This document shows, piece by piece, positions 1 through 9,203 of a stretch of DNA of 64,000 nucleotides. Within the stretch, counting starts at the first letter, position 1; each line of letters starts with the position of its first letter. Position numbers and translations under genes: made by a program. This stretch comes from Aminipila terrae (GTDB lineage: Bacteria; Bacillota; Clostridia; Peptostreptococcales; Anaerovoracaceae): assembly GCF_010120715.1 (NCBI RefSeq), contig NZ_CP047591.1, forward strand, positions 124,001 through 188,000, in the 5' to 3' direction. Below the pieces are notes generated by a model. It saw nothing but the letters and a program-made list of their open reading frames with translations. It was not told the DNA's origin and did not search any database.

Positions 1-132
1 TTCTTTATGTACCAACGTAATACCCATTATTCCGTCTTCTGCACTTATATAATCATAGCCATTATTCTTTAAGTTATAACCCACCAGTTCTATAATATTG
101 GGTTCATCCTCAATAATTAATATTTTTTTCAT
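1..132 (-). CDS. Response regulator, receiver domain N-terminus (partial)
   Basis: The reverse strand reads MKKILIIEDEPNIIELVGYN from position 132 and runs off the window edge after 44 residues. The acidic pair E8-D9 after a hydrophobic first strand is the start of a CheY-like receiver domain. The next gene downstream is a Na/Pi-cotransporter family protein with a PhoU-like tail, so a PhoB/PhoP-type phosphate regulator (OmpR family) is the likeliest identity. The output domain lies outside the window, so this is inference. The 133-265 gap holds only the leader of this gene and nothing else I recognise. Confidence 0.8.
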   Translation of the reverse strand, partial: MKKILIIEDEPNIIELVGYNLKNNGYDYISAEDGIMGITLVHKE

Positions 133-256
133 TGTTCCCTTTCATTCCTATATGGTTACTCTTTTATATGATTTAAGCTGATACATGGTTAAGCAATAAA
201 TATACTGCCCCTTGATATATCAGCTTAATATTAACTTCTCTATTTAATTTTAACAC

Positions 257-276
257 ATAAAAATGCTATATAGCAT
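257..276 (-). terminator. Short terminator-like palindrome overlapping a stop codon
   Basis: ATGCTATATAGCAT (263-276) is a perfect palindrome that includes the stop codon of the Na/Pi-cotransporter gene; on the minus strand it is followed by TTTTTATG. The stem is short and AT-rich, so termination is only possible. Confidence 0.35.
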
Positions 277-1972
277 CCTTAAATTCTTTATTTGTGATAT
301 TATTTTCCTTAAACTGAATATCAGAAAGCACTGCTTCTGCAATTTTTTTACAGGAATCGCCGATTCTTTCTATATTATGAACTATATCTGTATACATAAC
401 GGTAAATTCAGGGGAACAGCTTTTATCGTAAAGTCTTTTAATATGCTGTCTCTTTAATCGTTCTTCTGTTCTGTTCATTTCTTCTTCCTGAACAAGAAGG
501 TCTTTAGCACGGTTCAAATCTCCTTCTTCAAGAGCTTTAATAGTGGTTCTTGTCATTCGTAATGCCTGATCAAAACATTCATAAATCTCTGCACAGGCAA
601 TGTCAGAGAACTCATAACCATTTTTTATTTTCTCATCAGCAAATTCTGCAATATTTATGCAATTGTCACCTATATGTTCAATATCAGATGCAATATGAAT
701 CAGTCCTGAAACAATATTCCCCTGATGTTCTGTCAATGTGTCTGTAGCAAAAATGGAGGCTAAATATTTAACCGTTTCTTCTTGAAGATTATTGACAATG
801 TCTTCCGTTTTAAACACTTCCTTAATAGCCTCTGAATCATTAGCCAGAAATGCTTTCTTAACATCCTTGATCATCTGCAAAGCAAAATCTGCAATTCTTA
901 AAAGTTCTTTCGTTGCAAGGTGTATGGCAAAAACTGGTTGTTCAATTATATTATAATCCAGGAAATGTGGTTGTGAAGGAAGTTTATCTGTATCTTTACT
1001 TGGGATAATCTTCATGACAATTTTAACCAGTAGCCAGATAAAAGGTAAGAAAATCAGTGTATTTATAATGTTAAAAAACATATGAGCATTTGCAATTTGT
1101 CTGGATATAACTTCATATTCCAATCCTGCAGGGGAAATATACTGAACCATTCTGCAATAGAAAGAGATAAAAAACATAAAGATAAAAGTACCGGTAACAT
1201 TAAAGATTATATGGGCTGCAGCCGTACGTTTTGCATTCGCCGGTGCTCCAACAGATGCGACCACTGCTGTAATAGTTGTACCAATATTTGTTCCAAATAT
1301 AATTGGCAGTGCTGCCTGAAGTCCCACAACACTGGAAACTCCGTCAGGCCCCACCTGGCTGGCAAGATTTTGCAATACCGCAATAGAAGCAGTGCTGCTT
1401 TGAACAAGAGCCGTTATTAATGCACCGGTTATAACCCCAATAACAGGTATTTCTTTAACTGACATAAAAAACTGGATTACTTCAGGTAATTCTGCTATTG
1501 TTTTCATCACATTGCCCATGATATTAATACTTAAAAACAGCAGACCAAAAGCGAAAATAGTCTGACCAGCATTGGTCCAGTTCTCTTTTTTCATAAAAAC
1601 ATGCAGGATAAAACCAATAAGAATAAATATCCATAAATAATTGCCAACTTTAAAGGCAATAAGCTGTGCCGTTACAGTGGTACCTATATTGGCACCCAGT
1701 ACAATACTAATAGCCTGAGGTAAATTCATAAGTCCTGCACTAACAAATCCTATGACCATTACAGTTGTCGCACTGCTGCTTTGCAGCACCACTGCGGTTA
1801 AAGCCCCTACTATAACTCCAATCAATGGATTTTTGGTTAAAAGTGACAGAACCTTTCTCATTTTTTCTCCAGCAGTCTTCTGTAATCCATCACTCATCAG
1901 GTTCATTCCATAAATAAATATTGCTAAACTACCAAGTAATGTAATCCCAACCTGAAACCAGTTAACTTCCAT
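266..1972 (-). CDS. Na/Pi-cotransporter family protein with PhoU-like domain
   Basis: Integral membrane protein of about 568 residues. The first ~320 residues contain two copies of the Na/Pi-cotransporter repeat, each marked by a Gln-Ser-Ser-Ser/Thr signature (VVLQSSSATTVMV and ALVQSSTASIAV) among about nine hydrophobic segments. The last ~220 residues are helical and PhoU-like. Family members import phosphate with sodium, or in some bacteria act as phosphate-linked regulators. An in-frame GTG lies three codons upstream (1981), but it overlaps the ribosome site GAGAGG; the ATG at 1972 sits 8 bases after that site and is chosen. It follows a response regulator that could be its phosphate-responsive controller. 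Confidence 0.88.
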   Translation of the reverse strand: MEVNWFQVGITLLGSLAIFIYGMNLMSDGLQKTAGEKMRKVLSLLTKNPLIGVIVGALTAVVLQSSSATTVMVIGFVSAGLMNLPQAISIVLGANIGTTVTAQLIAFKVGNYLWIFILIGFILHVFMKKENWTNAGQTIFAFGLLFLSINIMGNVMKTIAELPEVIQFFMSVKEIPVIGVITGALITALVQSSTASIAVLQNLASQVGPDGVSSVVGLQAALPIIFGTNIGTTITAVVASVGAPANAKRTAAAHIIFNVTGTFIFMFFISFYCRMVQYISPAGLEYEVISRQIANAHMFFNIINTLIFLPFIWLLVKIVMKIIPSKDTDKLPSQPHFLDYNIIEQPVFAIHLATKELLRIADFALQMIKDVKKAFLANDSEAIKEVFKTEDIVNNLQEETVKYLASIFATDTLTEHQGNIVSGLIHIASDIEHIGDNCINIAEFADEKIKNGYEFSDIACAEIYECFDQALRMTRTTIKALEEGDLNRAKDLLVQEEEMNRTEERLKRQHIKRLYDKSCSPEFTVMYTDIVHNIERIGDSCKKIAEAVLSDIQFKENNITNKEFKDAI

Positions 1973-2069
1973 TTTATTCACCTCTCAATTGCACATAAAT
2001 ATACCATTATAGTCCCTATCTATAATAGTATAAACATAAGAGCCAGATAAAAAGAGAATAAATGTTAAA

Positions 2070-3143
2070 CTATTGTAAATTTAATGTTAACTTTTCCGAC
2101 AACCGTTTTATACCATCTCCAAATTCTTTTTCTATATTAATTGTAATAAGCTGTAAATGTTCATCATTTTCTCTGGTATAAAAACTGTCTATATCATAAT
2201 CAATATAAATTTTCTCCGGAGATTCCTGAAATTCTGCTTCAGTTTCTCTGGGATAGAAATTAATAACCTCTACGGTTTTATCAAAAATCTGTCTTCCCAG
2301 AGAATGTACCAAATAATTATTATAATGAATTTGTTTTATATCTATTTCACTACTGCTAATATTACATATTTTATCACAGGCAGAAATTAGCCAGAGCGTT
2401 TCTTCATTTAATGAACTGTCACCATCAATCAGGATAAAATCAAAACTTCCAGCCTGTTGCACCATTTCCATAAACTTATCCATTTCCTGTACATTTAGAA
2501 GTTTCAATGGATTTCTTCCTTTGGAACCAGAAAAAGTACATATACCATATGAGTCTGTAATAATGAAACTATCAATAATTCTGCAAAGATTATTATTTGT
2601 TTCCATATAATATAAATAAAAATCTAAGGATTTTTCTTCATCAGGTCTAAAATATTTGTCTGTGGATTGGAATTCTTCATAATTTATATACAACACTCTT
2701 TTTCCATGAAACCGGACTAATTCTTGTGCCAGTCCTAATGCAACAGAAGTTTTGCCCGTGCCCCCTGTTGCACTACAAAAGAAAACAGTTTGTCCAGAAC
2801 CTTTTATGGGTTTTATGAATTTACTGCCTGTTTTTTTACAATATAAAAGCATTAATTCCTGTGATAATCTTTCTGCCGTGTCATACCGGTATAGATGCTG
2901 GTTCTGATTAGAATTATTAAATGGCTCCTGAACTTCAACCAGAATAATAAATCCAGTCTCTTCTGTTTTTATCATATAATCCACTAAAATAAGTTTATAT
3001 TCATCTTTTTGAGGATAATGGTAAAAATCTTCATTGGATATAATAGTAAAAAACATTTTACTGTTTTCCACAGCTACACAAGTTGACAATGCTCTGGCAT
3101 AATCCAGATCATCCGTTATAAACAAAATTGTAATTAATTCCAT
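2070..3143 (-). CDS. CpaE/TadZ-like protein: receiver-like N-terminus plus MinD/ParA-type ATPase
   Basis: 357 residues. Residues ~1-110 resemble a degenerate receiver domain, and residues ~118-350 form a MinD/ParA-type P-loop ATPase with a deviant Walker A (SATGGTGKTSVALG) and a Walker B-like strand FDFILIDGDS. This order is that of CpaE/TadZ proteins, which place pilus secretion machines at the cell pole. No tad or cpa pilus genes lie nearby, so the partner is unknown and the role (localisation or regulation) is inference. The start has a good ribosome site (GGAG, 7 bases upstream). It stands between the phosphate transporter and a ClpP-like protease, both on the same strand, with short gaps. 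Confidence 0.65.
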   Translation of the reverse strand: MELITILFITDDLDYARALSTCVAVENSKMFFTIISNEDFYHYPQKDEYKLILVDYMIKTEETGFIILVEVQEPFNNSNQNQHLYRYDTAERLSQELMLLYCKKTGSKFIKPIKGSGQTVFFCSATGGTGKTSVALGLAQELVRFHGKRVLYINYEEFQSTDKYFRPDEEKSLDFYLYYMETNNNLCRIIDSFIITDSYGICTFSGSKGRNPLKLLNVQEMDKFMEMVQQAGSFDFILIDGDSSLNEETLWLISACDKICNISSSEIDIKQIHYNNYLVHSLGRQIFDKTVEVINFYPRETEAEFQESPEKIYIDYDIDSFYTRENDEHLQLITINIEKEFGDGIKRLSEKLTLNLQ

Positions 3144-3197
3144 ATTTTACTCCTTTAACCATATTAAATACAGTATAAAGCCTTATGGAAATAATTG

Positions 3198-3932
3198 TCA
3201 ATTATTTTTTATTTTTTCTTCTTCATCAATCATCTGATATAATTTATTTAAAGCCTGACTCAGACCACCAATTTCTTCAATTAGTCCGACTTTTACTGCA
3301 TCATGACTAAATAAAACAGTACCTACATCATTTGACATATTATCAGTACAGTTCATTAATTCTACAATATGATCTCTGTTTGCATGGGAAGTCCTTATAA
3401 TGAAATCAATGATTCTGTCCTGCATCTTTCTAAAATAATCGAAGGTAGGCTCTGCTCCGATTATCATTCCACTCATCCTGATGGGATGCAGTGTCATAGT
3501 GGCACTTTCTGCAATAAATGAATATTTAGCTGCTGTAGCCAGAGGAATACCTATGCTGTGTCCTCCGCCTAATACTAATGAAACTGTAGGCTTTGATAAA
3601 GTTGCAATCAGTTCTGCTATGGCTAATCCTGCCTCCACATCTCCTCCCACAGTATTAAGAATTGTTAAGAGCCCTTTTATCTGGTCATTCTCTTCTATGG
3701 CTGTCAGCTGAGGTATAATGTGCTCGTACTTTGTGGTCTTATCTGTAGGAGCAGCAAAGGTATGACCTTCTATACTGCCAATGATAGGAAGACATAATAT
3801 GTCACTCTTAAAATTCTCTACAGTGTTTGTAACACCCAGTTCCTTTATATTTTCTTTTGCTTCTGACAAGTCGGATTCTTTTTTTGGCGTATTATCCCTT
3901 GTTTCTTCTTCCTTATTCTGAAAATTGTTCAT
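3198..3932 (-). CDS. ClpP-like serine protease, TepA/YmfB type
   Basis: 244 residues. The C-terminal ~190 residues have the ClpP/crotonase fold: a Gly-rich nucleophile segment GGGHSIGIPLA with the likely catalytic Ser, followed by TMTLHPIR with the catalytic His, and a helical handle segment. This pattern matches the TepA family of Firmicutes, often found near sporulation or translation genes, rather than housekeeping ClpP, which is shorter and lacks the acidic, low-complexity first ~35 residues. TepA-type proteins have been linked to protein export and sporulation in Bacillus, but their substrates are not settled. Start supported by AAGGAGTG seven bases upstream. Confidence 0.8.
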   Translation of the reverse strand: MNNFQNKEEETRDNTPKKESDLSEAKENIKELGVTNTVENFKSDILCLPIIGSIEGHTFAAPTDKTTKYEHIIPQLTAIEENDQIKGLLTILNTVGGDVEAGLAIAELIATLSKPTVSLVLGGGHSIGIPLATAAKYSFIAESATMTLHPIRMSGMIIGAEPTFDYFRKMQDRIIDFIIRTSHANRDHIVELMNCTDNMSNDVGTVLFSHDAVKVGLIEEIGGLSQALNKLYQMIDEEEKIKNN

Positions 3933-4075
3933 AAAACACTCCTTAAATAAATAATATTAATAAATAAACACATACGTTATTTATTTGTAAATTTAAAACA
4001 TCCTGGACTATTGCCTGATATGGCTATAAACCATACTTTTAGTTTTATTTATTATTTACTGAATGGAGGTTCATT

Positions 4076-4312
4076 ATGCGACTAAGTGAAATAGGAGACA
4101 AAGAAATCGTAGATTTGCGAAATGGCAGCAGACATGGTCAGCTCTGGGATGCTGAAATGCTGTTTGAAAAAGATACTGGTAAAATTAAATCGATTCTTGT
4201 TCCTAATTTTCAATCAAAGATAGGATTCCTTGCAGGACATGACTTTATGCAGCTTCCCTGGAGTTCCATTATAAAAATAGGAGATGATATTATTATTTTT
4301 GAAAGTCAGTAA
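4076..4312 (+). CDS. YlmC/YmxH family sporulation-associated PRC-barrel protein
   Basis: 78 residues, a single PRC-barrel. It opens with MRLSEIGDKEIVDLRNG and carries LPWSSIIKIGDDIIIFE near the end, both typical of YlmC/YmxH proteins of spore formers. One family member is transcribed in the forespore or mother cell in Bacillus, but no biochemical function is established. Ribosome site GGAGG lies 6 bases before the ATG. It is transcribed alone, divergently from the ClpP-like gene and converging on ppdK, with a shared terminator just after it. Confidence 0.85.
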   Translation: MRLSEIGDKEIVDLRNGSRHGQLWDAEMLFEKDTGKIKSILVPNFQSKIGFLAGHDFMQLPWSSIIKIGDDIIIFESQ

Positions 4313-4332
4313 ACTTTCACGTCAAAATCAAC

Positions 4333-4366
4333 AATGACCAATCAGAGGATTATCTGATTGGTCATT
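4333..4366. terminator. Bidirectional rho-independent terminator
   Basis: AATGACCAATCAGA (4333-4346) and its exact complement (4353-4366) form a 14-bp stem with a 6-base loop, between the convergent ylmC-like and ppdK genes. A/T-rich flanks on both sides allow use in both directions. Confidence 0.8.
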
Positions 4367-4373
4367 ATAATTT

Positions 4374-7010
4374 CTATAAATGATTATTATCCATTTCTTT
4401 TACTACTGCCTGTGCAGCAGCGAGCCTTGCAACTGGAACACGGTAAGGGGAACAGGAAATATAGTTCAACCCGGTGCTGTGACAAAACTCAACAGTTTCA
4501 GGATTACCTGCCTGTTCTCCACAAATGCCCATCTTCATATTAGGTCTTACGGTTCTACCTAATTCAGCTGCCATATTTATCAGCTTCCCTACACCATTTT
4601 TATCAATGGTTTCAAAAGGATTATTCTCAAAAATCATTTTTTGTCTGTATTCCTGAATAATTTTTAAAGAGTCTGACCGTGAAAATCCGAAAGTCATCTG
4701 GGTTAAATCATTGGTTCCAAAAGAGAAGAATTCAGCTTCCTGTGCTATTTCGTCTGCCGTTAATGCTGCTCTTGGTACTTCTATCATAGTACCCACTGAA
4801 TAATTTAGCGTTATATTTTCTTTTTTGAAACATCGGTCAATGGTATCCACCACAATCTTCTTTATAAACGTAAATTCCTTTTCCAATGCTATCATTGGAA
4901 TCATAATCTCCGGTGATATCTCAAGATTTTTTTCTCGTTTCAACTCAATTGCCGCCAGAATAATTGCTTCTGTCTGCATTGCAGCTATATCCGGATAAGT
5001 AACCGCCAGTCTGCACCCTCTGTACCCCATCATTGGATTCAATTCATGAAGTTCTTCAATTCTCTTATTTAATTTTTCATAAGGTACATTCATTTGGTCT
5101 GATAAACGTTGTATTTCTTCTGTAGTATTTGGCAGAAATTCATGAAATGACAAATCCAGAAGTCTGATAGTAACAGGTCTGTCCTGCATCACCTCGTAAA
5201 TAGCCTTAAATTCTTTCTTTTGAAAAGGCAGCAGCTGCAGCAATGCCTCTCTTATTTTATCTTCATTGTCTGTTAACAGCATTCTGCGGATGATGTAAAT
5301 TCTGTTTTCCTTTAAAAACATTTGCTCTGTTCTGCAAAGCCCAATTCCTTCTGCGCCAAAATGTACTGCCGAACGTGCTTCCTGATAATTATCCGCATTA
5401 GCTCTTATTTTCAAAGTTCTGATCTCATCGGCCCATTTCATAATAATGCCGAAGTTGCCAGACAGTTCAGGGGTGACTGTTTTTACTTCCCCCTTATAAA
5501 CCATTCCAGTATTTCCATCAAGAGAGATGCAATCCTCTTCCGTTAAAACAATGTTTCCAATGGTAATGGTTTTCTTAAGTTCATCTACCTTCATTTCAGA
5601 GCAGCCCACTATGCAGCATCTGCCCATGCTCCTTGCCACCACTGCAGCGTGAGAAGTCATTCCGCCTCTAGCTGTGAGTATACCTTCTGCTGCAACCATT
5701 CCAGCCAGGTCCTCTGGGGAAGTTTCCACTCTTGTTAATATTACTTTTTCTCCATTTGATGATGCTAATTGTGCTGCCTGTGCGCTGAAACAGATTCTCC
5801 CTGTAACAGCCCCGGGGGAAGCCGGAAGACCAGAAGTCAGCCTTTGAGTGTTTTTTAAATCCTCTCCCTCAAATCTGGGGTGAAGAAGCTGACTAATCTG
5901 TCTTGGTTCAAGCTTGGTAACAGCAGTTTTCTTATCTATTAATCCTTCCTGCTCCATATCTACAGCAATTTTCACTGCTGCTTCTGCAGTTCTCTTGGCA
6001 TTACGCGACTGAAGCAGGAACAGCTTATTTTTCTCCACAGTAAATTCAATATTCTGCATATCTGAAAAATGTTCTTCCAGAAGTTTGGATATTCTCAAAA
6101 ATTCTTTATAAACATCCGGAAACAATTCTGCCATTTCAGAAATAGGCTGAGGGGTTCTGATTCCAGAGACCACATCTTCTCCCTGGGCATTAATCAGAAA
6201 CTCGCCAAAAATCCCAGGTTCTCCATTGATAGGATTTCTGGTAAAAGCAACCCCTGTACCGGAATTGTCTCCCATATTTCCAAATACCATAGATTGAACA
6301 TTTACAGCTGTGCCCAGACTTGAAGAAATATTATTTAGCTGTCTGTAAAGTACAGCACGTTCATTATTCCATGATCGGAAAACCGCCATTACTGCCTGCA
6401 TTAATTGTTTTTTAGGATCCTGAGTAAATTCCCGTCCAGTTTCGTTTTTTATAAGTTCTTTATATAGTTTTATAACCTCTCTTAAATCCTCTGTTTTCAA
6501 ATCTAAATTAAACTGACAGTTTCGTTCCTGTCTTTTTCCGTTTATTATTTCTTCAAATTTAGACTTAGGAATTTCAAGCACGATATTTCCAAACATCTGT
6601 ATAAATCTTCTATAGCTGTCGTAGGCAAATCTTTCATTTTTAGAAAGCTCAGCCAGTCCAACTACAGTTTCATCGTTTAATCCCAGATTTAAAATAGTAT
6701 CCATCATCCCAGGCATTGAAAACACAGAACCAGAGCGAACAGAAACTAAAAGAGGGTTGGAAACGTCACCGAAAATTTTGTCAGTAACATTTTCCAGTTC
6801 AGAAAGTTTTTCAAAAATCTGCTCAATAATATCTTCGGCAATCTCACATTCTTCATTGTAATATCTATTACATGCTTCCGTGGTAACAGTAAAGCCAAAG
6901 GGCACCGGCAGCCCAATCTGAATCATCTCAGCCAGATTTGCCCCTTTACCGCCTAAAAGATTCCTCATATCTTTTGAACCTTCATTAAATGAATATACAA
7001 ACTTTCCCAT
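4374..7010 (-). CDS. ppdK: Pyruvate, phosphate dikinase
   Basis: 878 residues, the usual length. The enzyme interconverts pyruvate + ATP + Pi and phosphoenolpyruvate + AMP + PPi. Domains in order: N-terminal ATP-grasp with GGKGANLAEM, a phosphohistidine domain with the carrier His in GGMTSHAAVVARS (about residue 455), and a C-terminal PEP/pyruvate TIM barrel ending with the catalytic Cys loop KMGICGEQAGNP. All expected active-site segments are present. It follows glycyl-tRNA synthetase on the same strand, as PPDK-related genes do in other Firmicutes. Start has AAGGAG 5-6 bases upstream. In anaerobes it serves glycolysis with PPi or gluconeogenesis. Confidence 0.96.
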   Translation of the reverse strand: MGKFVYSFNEGSKDMRNLLGGKGANLAEMIQIGLPVPFGFTVTTEACNRYYNEECEIAEDIIEQIFEKLSELENVTDKIFGDVSNPLLVSVRSGSVFSMPGMMDTILNLGLNDETVVGLAELSKNERFAYDSYRRFIQMFGNIVLEIPKSKFEEIINGKRQERNCQFNLDLKTEDLREVIKLYKELIKNETGREFTQDPKKQLMQAVMAVFRSWNNERAVLYRQLNNISSSLGTAVNVQSMVFGNMGDNSGTGVAFTRNPINGEPGIFGEFLINAQGEDVVSGIRTPQPISEMAELFPDVYKEFLRISKLLEEHFSDMQNIEFTVEKNKLFLLQSRNAKRTAEAAVKIAVDMEQEGLIDKKTAVTKLEPRQISQLLHPRFEGEDLKNTQRLTSGLPASPGAVTGRICFSAQAAQLASSNGEKVILTRVETSPEDLAGMVAAEGILTARGGMTSHAAVVARSMGRCCIVGCSEMKVDELKKTITIGNIVLTEEDCISLDGNTGMVYKGEVKTVTPELSGNFGIIMKWADEIRTLKIRANADNYQEARSAVHFGAEGIGLCRTEQMFLKENRIYIIRRMLLTDNEDKIREALLQLLPFQKKEFKAIYEVMQDRPVTIRLLDLSFHEFLPNTTEEIQRLSDQMNVPYEKLNKRIEELHELNPMMGYRGCRLAVTYPDIAAMQTEAIILAAIELKREKNLEISPEIMIPMIALEKEFTFIKKIVVDTIDRCFKKENITLNYSVGTMIEVPRAALTADEIAQEAEFFSFGTNDLTQMTFGFSRSDSLKIIQEYRQKMIFENNPFETIDKNGVGKLINMAAELGRTVRPNMKMGICGEQAGNPETVEFCHSTGLNYISCSPYRVPVARLAAAQAVVKEMDNNHL

Positions 7011-7036
7011 TTTACTCCTTCCTCTTTGTCAAAAGC

Positions 7037-8439
7037 TTAAAATGCCAGCCTTTCTTCAATGTACTGCTTCACTTGCGCTACAGGAATTCTTACCTGTTCC
7101 ATCGTGTCTCTGTCTCTGATTGTAACGCATCCATCATTCTCTGTATCAAAGTCTACACATATACTAAATGGGGTACCAATTTCATCTTCTCTTCTATATC
7201 TCTTTCCTATGGAACCTGCTTCATCATAGTCAACCATAAAATGTTTTGAAAGTTCTTCATAAATTGGCTGTGCTACCGGAGCAAGCTTTTTAGCCAGCGG
7301 AAGTATTGCTGCCTTAAATGGAGCAAGTGCCGGGTGGAATCTCAAAACCACTCTGATATCTTCTTTTCCATTTGCATCTGTAAGTACTTCTTCGTCATAA
7401 GCCTCACACAGGAATGCTAATGTAACTCTGTCTGCCCCCAGAGAAGGTTCAATGCAGTACGGAATATATTTTTCATTGGTCTCAGGGTCTGTATAGTTCA
7501 TTTCCTGACCGGAATGCTCACTGTGCTGCTTTAAGTCGAAATCTGTTCTGTCTGCAATACCCCACAGTTCACCCCAGCCAAATGGGAACAGATATTCAAT
7601 ATCAGTAGTTGCGTTACTGTAGTGAGATAATTCTTCCTTTTCATGATCTCTTAATCTGAAGTTTTCCCTGTTCATATTAAGAGATTTTAAAAATGCTTCA
7701 CAATAATCTTTCCAGTAGTTAAACCACTCCAGATCTGTACCAGGCTTGCAGAAAAATTCAAGCTCCATCTGCTCGAATTCCCTTGTTCTGAAAGTGAAAT
7801 TACCAGGGTAATCTCGTTTCTAAAGGATTTACCAACCTGTGCAATACCAAATGGAATCTTTTTTCGGGAAGTTCTCTGGACATTTTTAAAGTTTACAAAA
7901 ATGCCCTGTGCTGTTTCAGGTCTCAGGTATATTTCTGATTTTGAATCTTCGGTAACTCCCTGAAAGGTCTTAAACATCAGATTAAACTGTCTGATACTTG
8001 TAAAATCACTTTTTCCACATTCAGGACATGCAATTCCTTTTTCCTGAATATAAGATTCCAGTTTCTCATTTGACCATCCATCAACCTGTATGTCTGTAAT
8101 ATTATTTTCTTTTAAGTAATCTTCAATAAGCTTGTCTGCCCTGAATCTTGCTTTGCAGCTCTTACAATCAATAAGAGGATCCGCAAAACCGCCCACATGT
8201 CCGGAAGCCACCCATGTCTTTGGATTCATTAAAATTGCCGCATCCAGACCTACATTATATTTCGATTCCTGTACAAATTTTCTCCACCAGGCTTTCTTAA
8301 CGTTGTTTTTTAATTCCACGCCTATAGGTCCATAATCCCATGTATTTGCCAGTCCGCCATATATTTCAGAGCCAGAATACACAAAACCTCTGTTTTTAGC
8401 CAAAGCTGTAATTTTCTCCATTGTAATTTCCTTACTCAT
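7037..8439 (-). CDS. glyS: Glycyl-tRNA synthetase, single-chain type (frameshifted in this sequence)
   Basis: Class II synthetase charging tRNA-Gly. Residues 1-~211 are read from 8439 (MSKEITMEKITALAKNRGFV...) and include the family's GSEIYGGLANTWDYGP opening, a zinc-finger-like Cys set and the motif 2 region FGIAQVGKSFRNEIT. The frame then breaks at the GGG of 7806-7808. In the next frame the protein continues with NFTFRTREFEQMELEFFCKP through motif 3 and the anticodon-binding domain to 7037. One extra C (CCC to CCCC on the coding strand) gives ITPGNFTFRTREFEQ and an intact protein of 467 residues, exactly family length. No second synthetase is seen here. A sequencing error is more likely than loss of an essential gene. 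Confidence 0.93.
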
Positions 8440-8474
8440 ATCTACCTACCATTCCTAGTTTTTATATTATCATC

Positions 8475-8494
8475 AAAAAACGAGCAAAGCTCGT
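8475..8494 (-). terminator. Rho-independent terminator
   Basis: On the minus strand ACGAGC-TTT-GCTCGT is followed by six T. It ends the DUF4342 gene just upstream of glyS. Confidence 0.75.
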
Positions 8495-8529
8495 CTTTTG
8501 AATTTTAACTATTAAGTTCAAAACAGAAT

Positions 8530-9186
8530 TTATTTTTCTTCTTCCTCTGGTGTAGATCCACAGCAGCATCCTTCATGTTCTGCTTGATCGTCACCACAGC
8601 AGCAATCATCACCACATTCGCATTCGCATTCATCATCATAGCTGCAGCCTTCTTCACTTTCCTTTTTCACTTTGTTTAATGCATCTGAAGTTTTATTTTT
8701 AACATTGTTATATACATCAACGCCCTTTACTTTAACTTCATCTGCAATTACAGAACCCTTTTCAACGATATCTTCGAAAGTGTCGTTAGCCATTTCACTG
8801 ATATCAATAATTGCGCCATCATCTTTAACCAGCTCAATCACGCACTTTGTACCAAAAGCAGCTATCAAGCCGGCTATCATAGCCCATGGAGCAAGAAAAG
8901 TTCCAAGTATACCTATATTTACAGGGAGGTTCAGCATCACTTCATCGTCTTTTTTCACAATAATCTTGGAGACATTTCCCTTTCTTATAGTCTCCTTGAT
9001 TTTTTCAATAACCTGTGAACTGCCTTCTCCTATCTTTGATTTCCCCTTTTCATCTATGGATTCTTCAATAGCAATAATTGCATCAACAACACTACCGCCA
9101 GCGGCTTCTAAAGCTTCTTTTGCTTCCTTGTAGCTGACACCCGTCCTGTCCTTAACTAACTCTATCTTCTCTAACGTAATCTCCAT
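8530..9186 (-). CDS. DUF4342 protein with UBA/TS-N-like N-terminus and Cys-rich acidic tail
   Basis: 218 residues. Residues ~1-45 (LEKIELVKDRTGVSYKEAKE) look like the TS-N/UBA fold of elongation factor Ts. Residues ~65-135 (KIIVKKDDEVMLNLPVNIG, then a hydrophobic segment) match DUF4342, a family of unknown function often fused to that fold. The last ~38 residues carry ten cysteines within Asp/Glu/Gly, in clusters CECEC, CCC and CCC, then EEEEK; such a tail could bind metal. It sits between glyS and recO, where Bacillus has other genes, and has its own terminator. Start has GGAGG 7 bases upstream. No enzymatic residues recognised. Confidence 0.75.
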   Translation of the reverse strand: MEITLEKIELVKDRTGVSYKEAKEALEAAGGSVVDAIIAIEESIDEKGKSKIGEGSSQVIEKIKETIRKGNVSKIIVKKDDEVMLNLPVNIGILGTFLAPWAMIAGLIAAFGTKCVIELVKDDGAIIDISEMANDTFEDIVEKGSVIADEVKVKGVDVYNNVKNKTSDALNKVKKESEEGCSYDDECECECGDDCCCGDDQAEHEGCCCGSTPEEEEK

Positions 9187-9203
9187 AATCTTACCTCCTT
9201 AAA

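Noticed and set aside
8440..8529. Possible T-box riboswitch before glyS
   Set aside because: The gap is 90 bases, filled by the upstream terminator, and lacks the T-box antiterminator sequence.
8672..9133. Open frame of 153 codons on the plus strand opposite the DUF4342 gene
   Set aside because: It is the antisense of a well-supported gene with a good ribosome site, has repetitive Ser/Thr/Ile composition and no family match.
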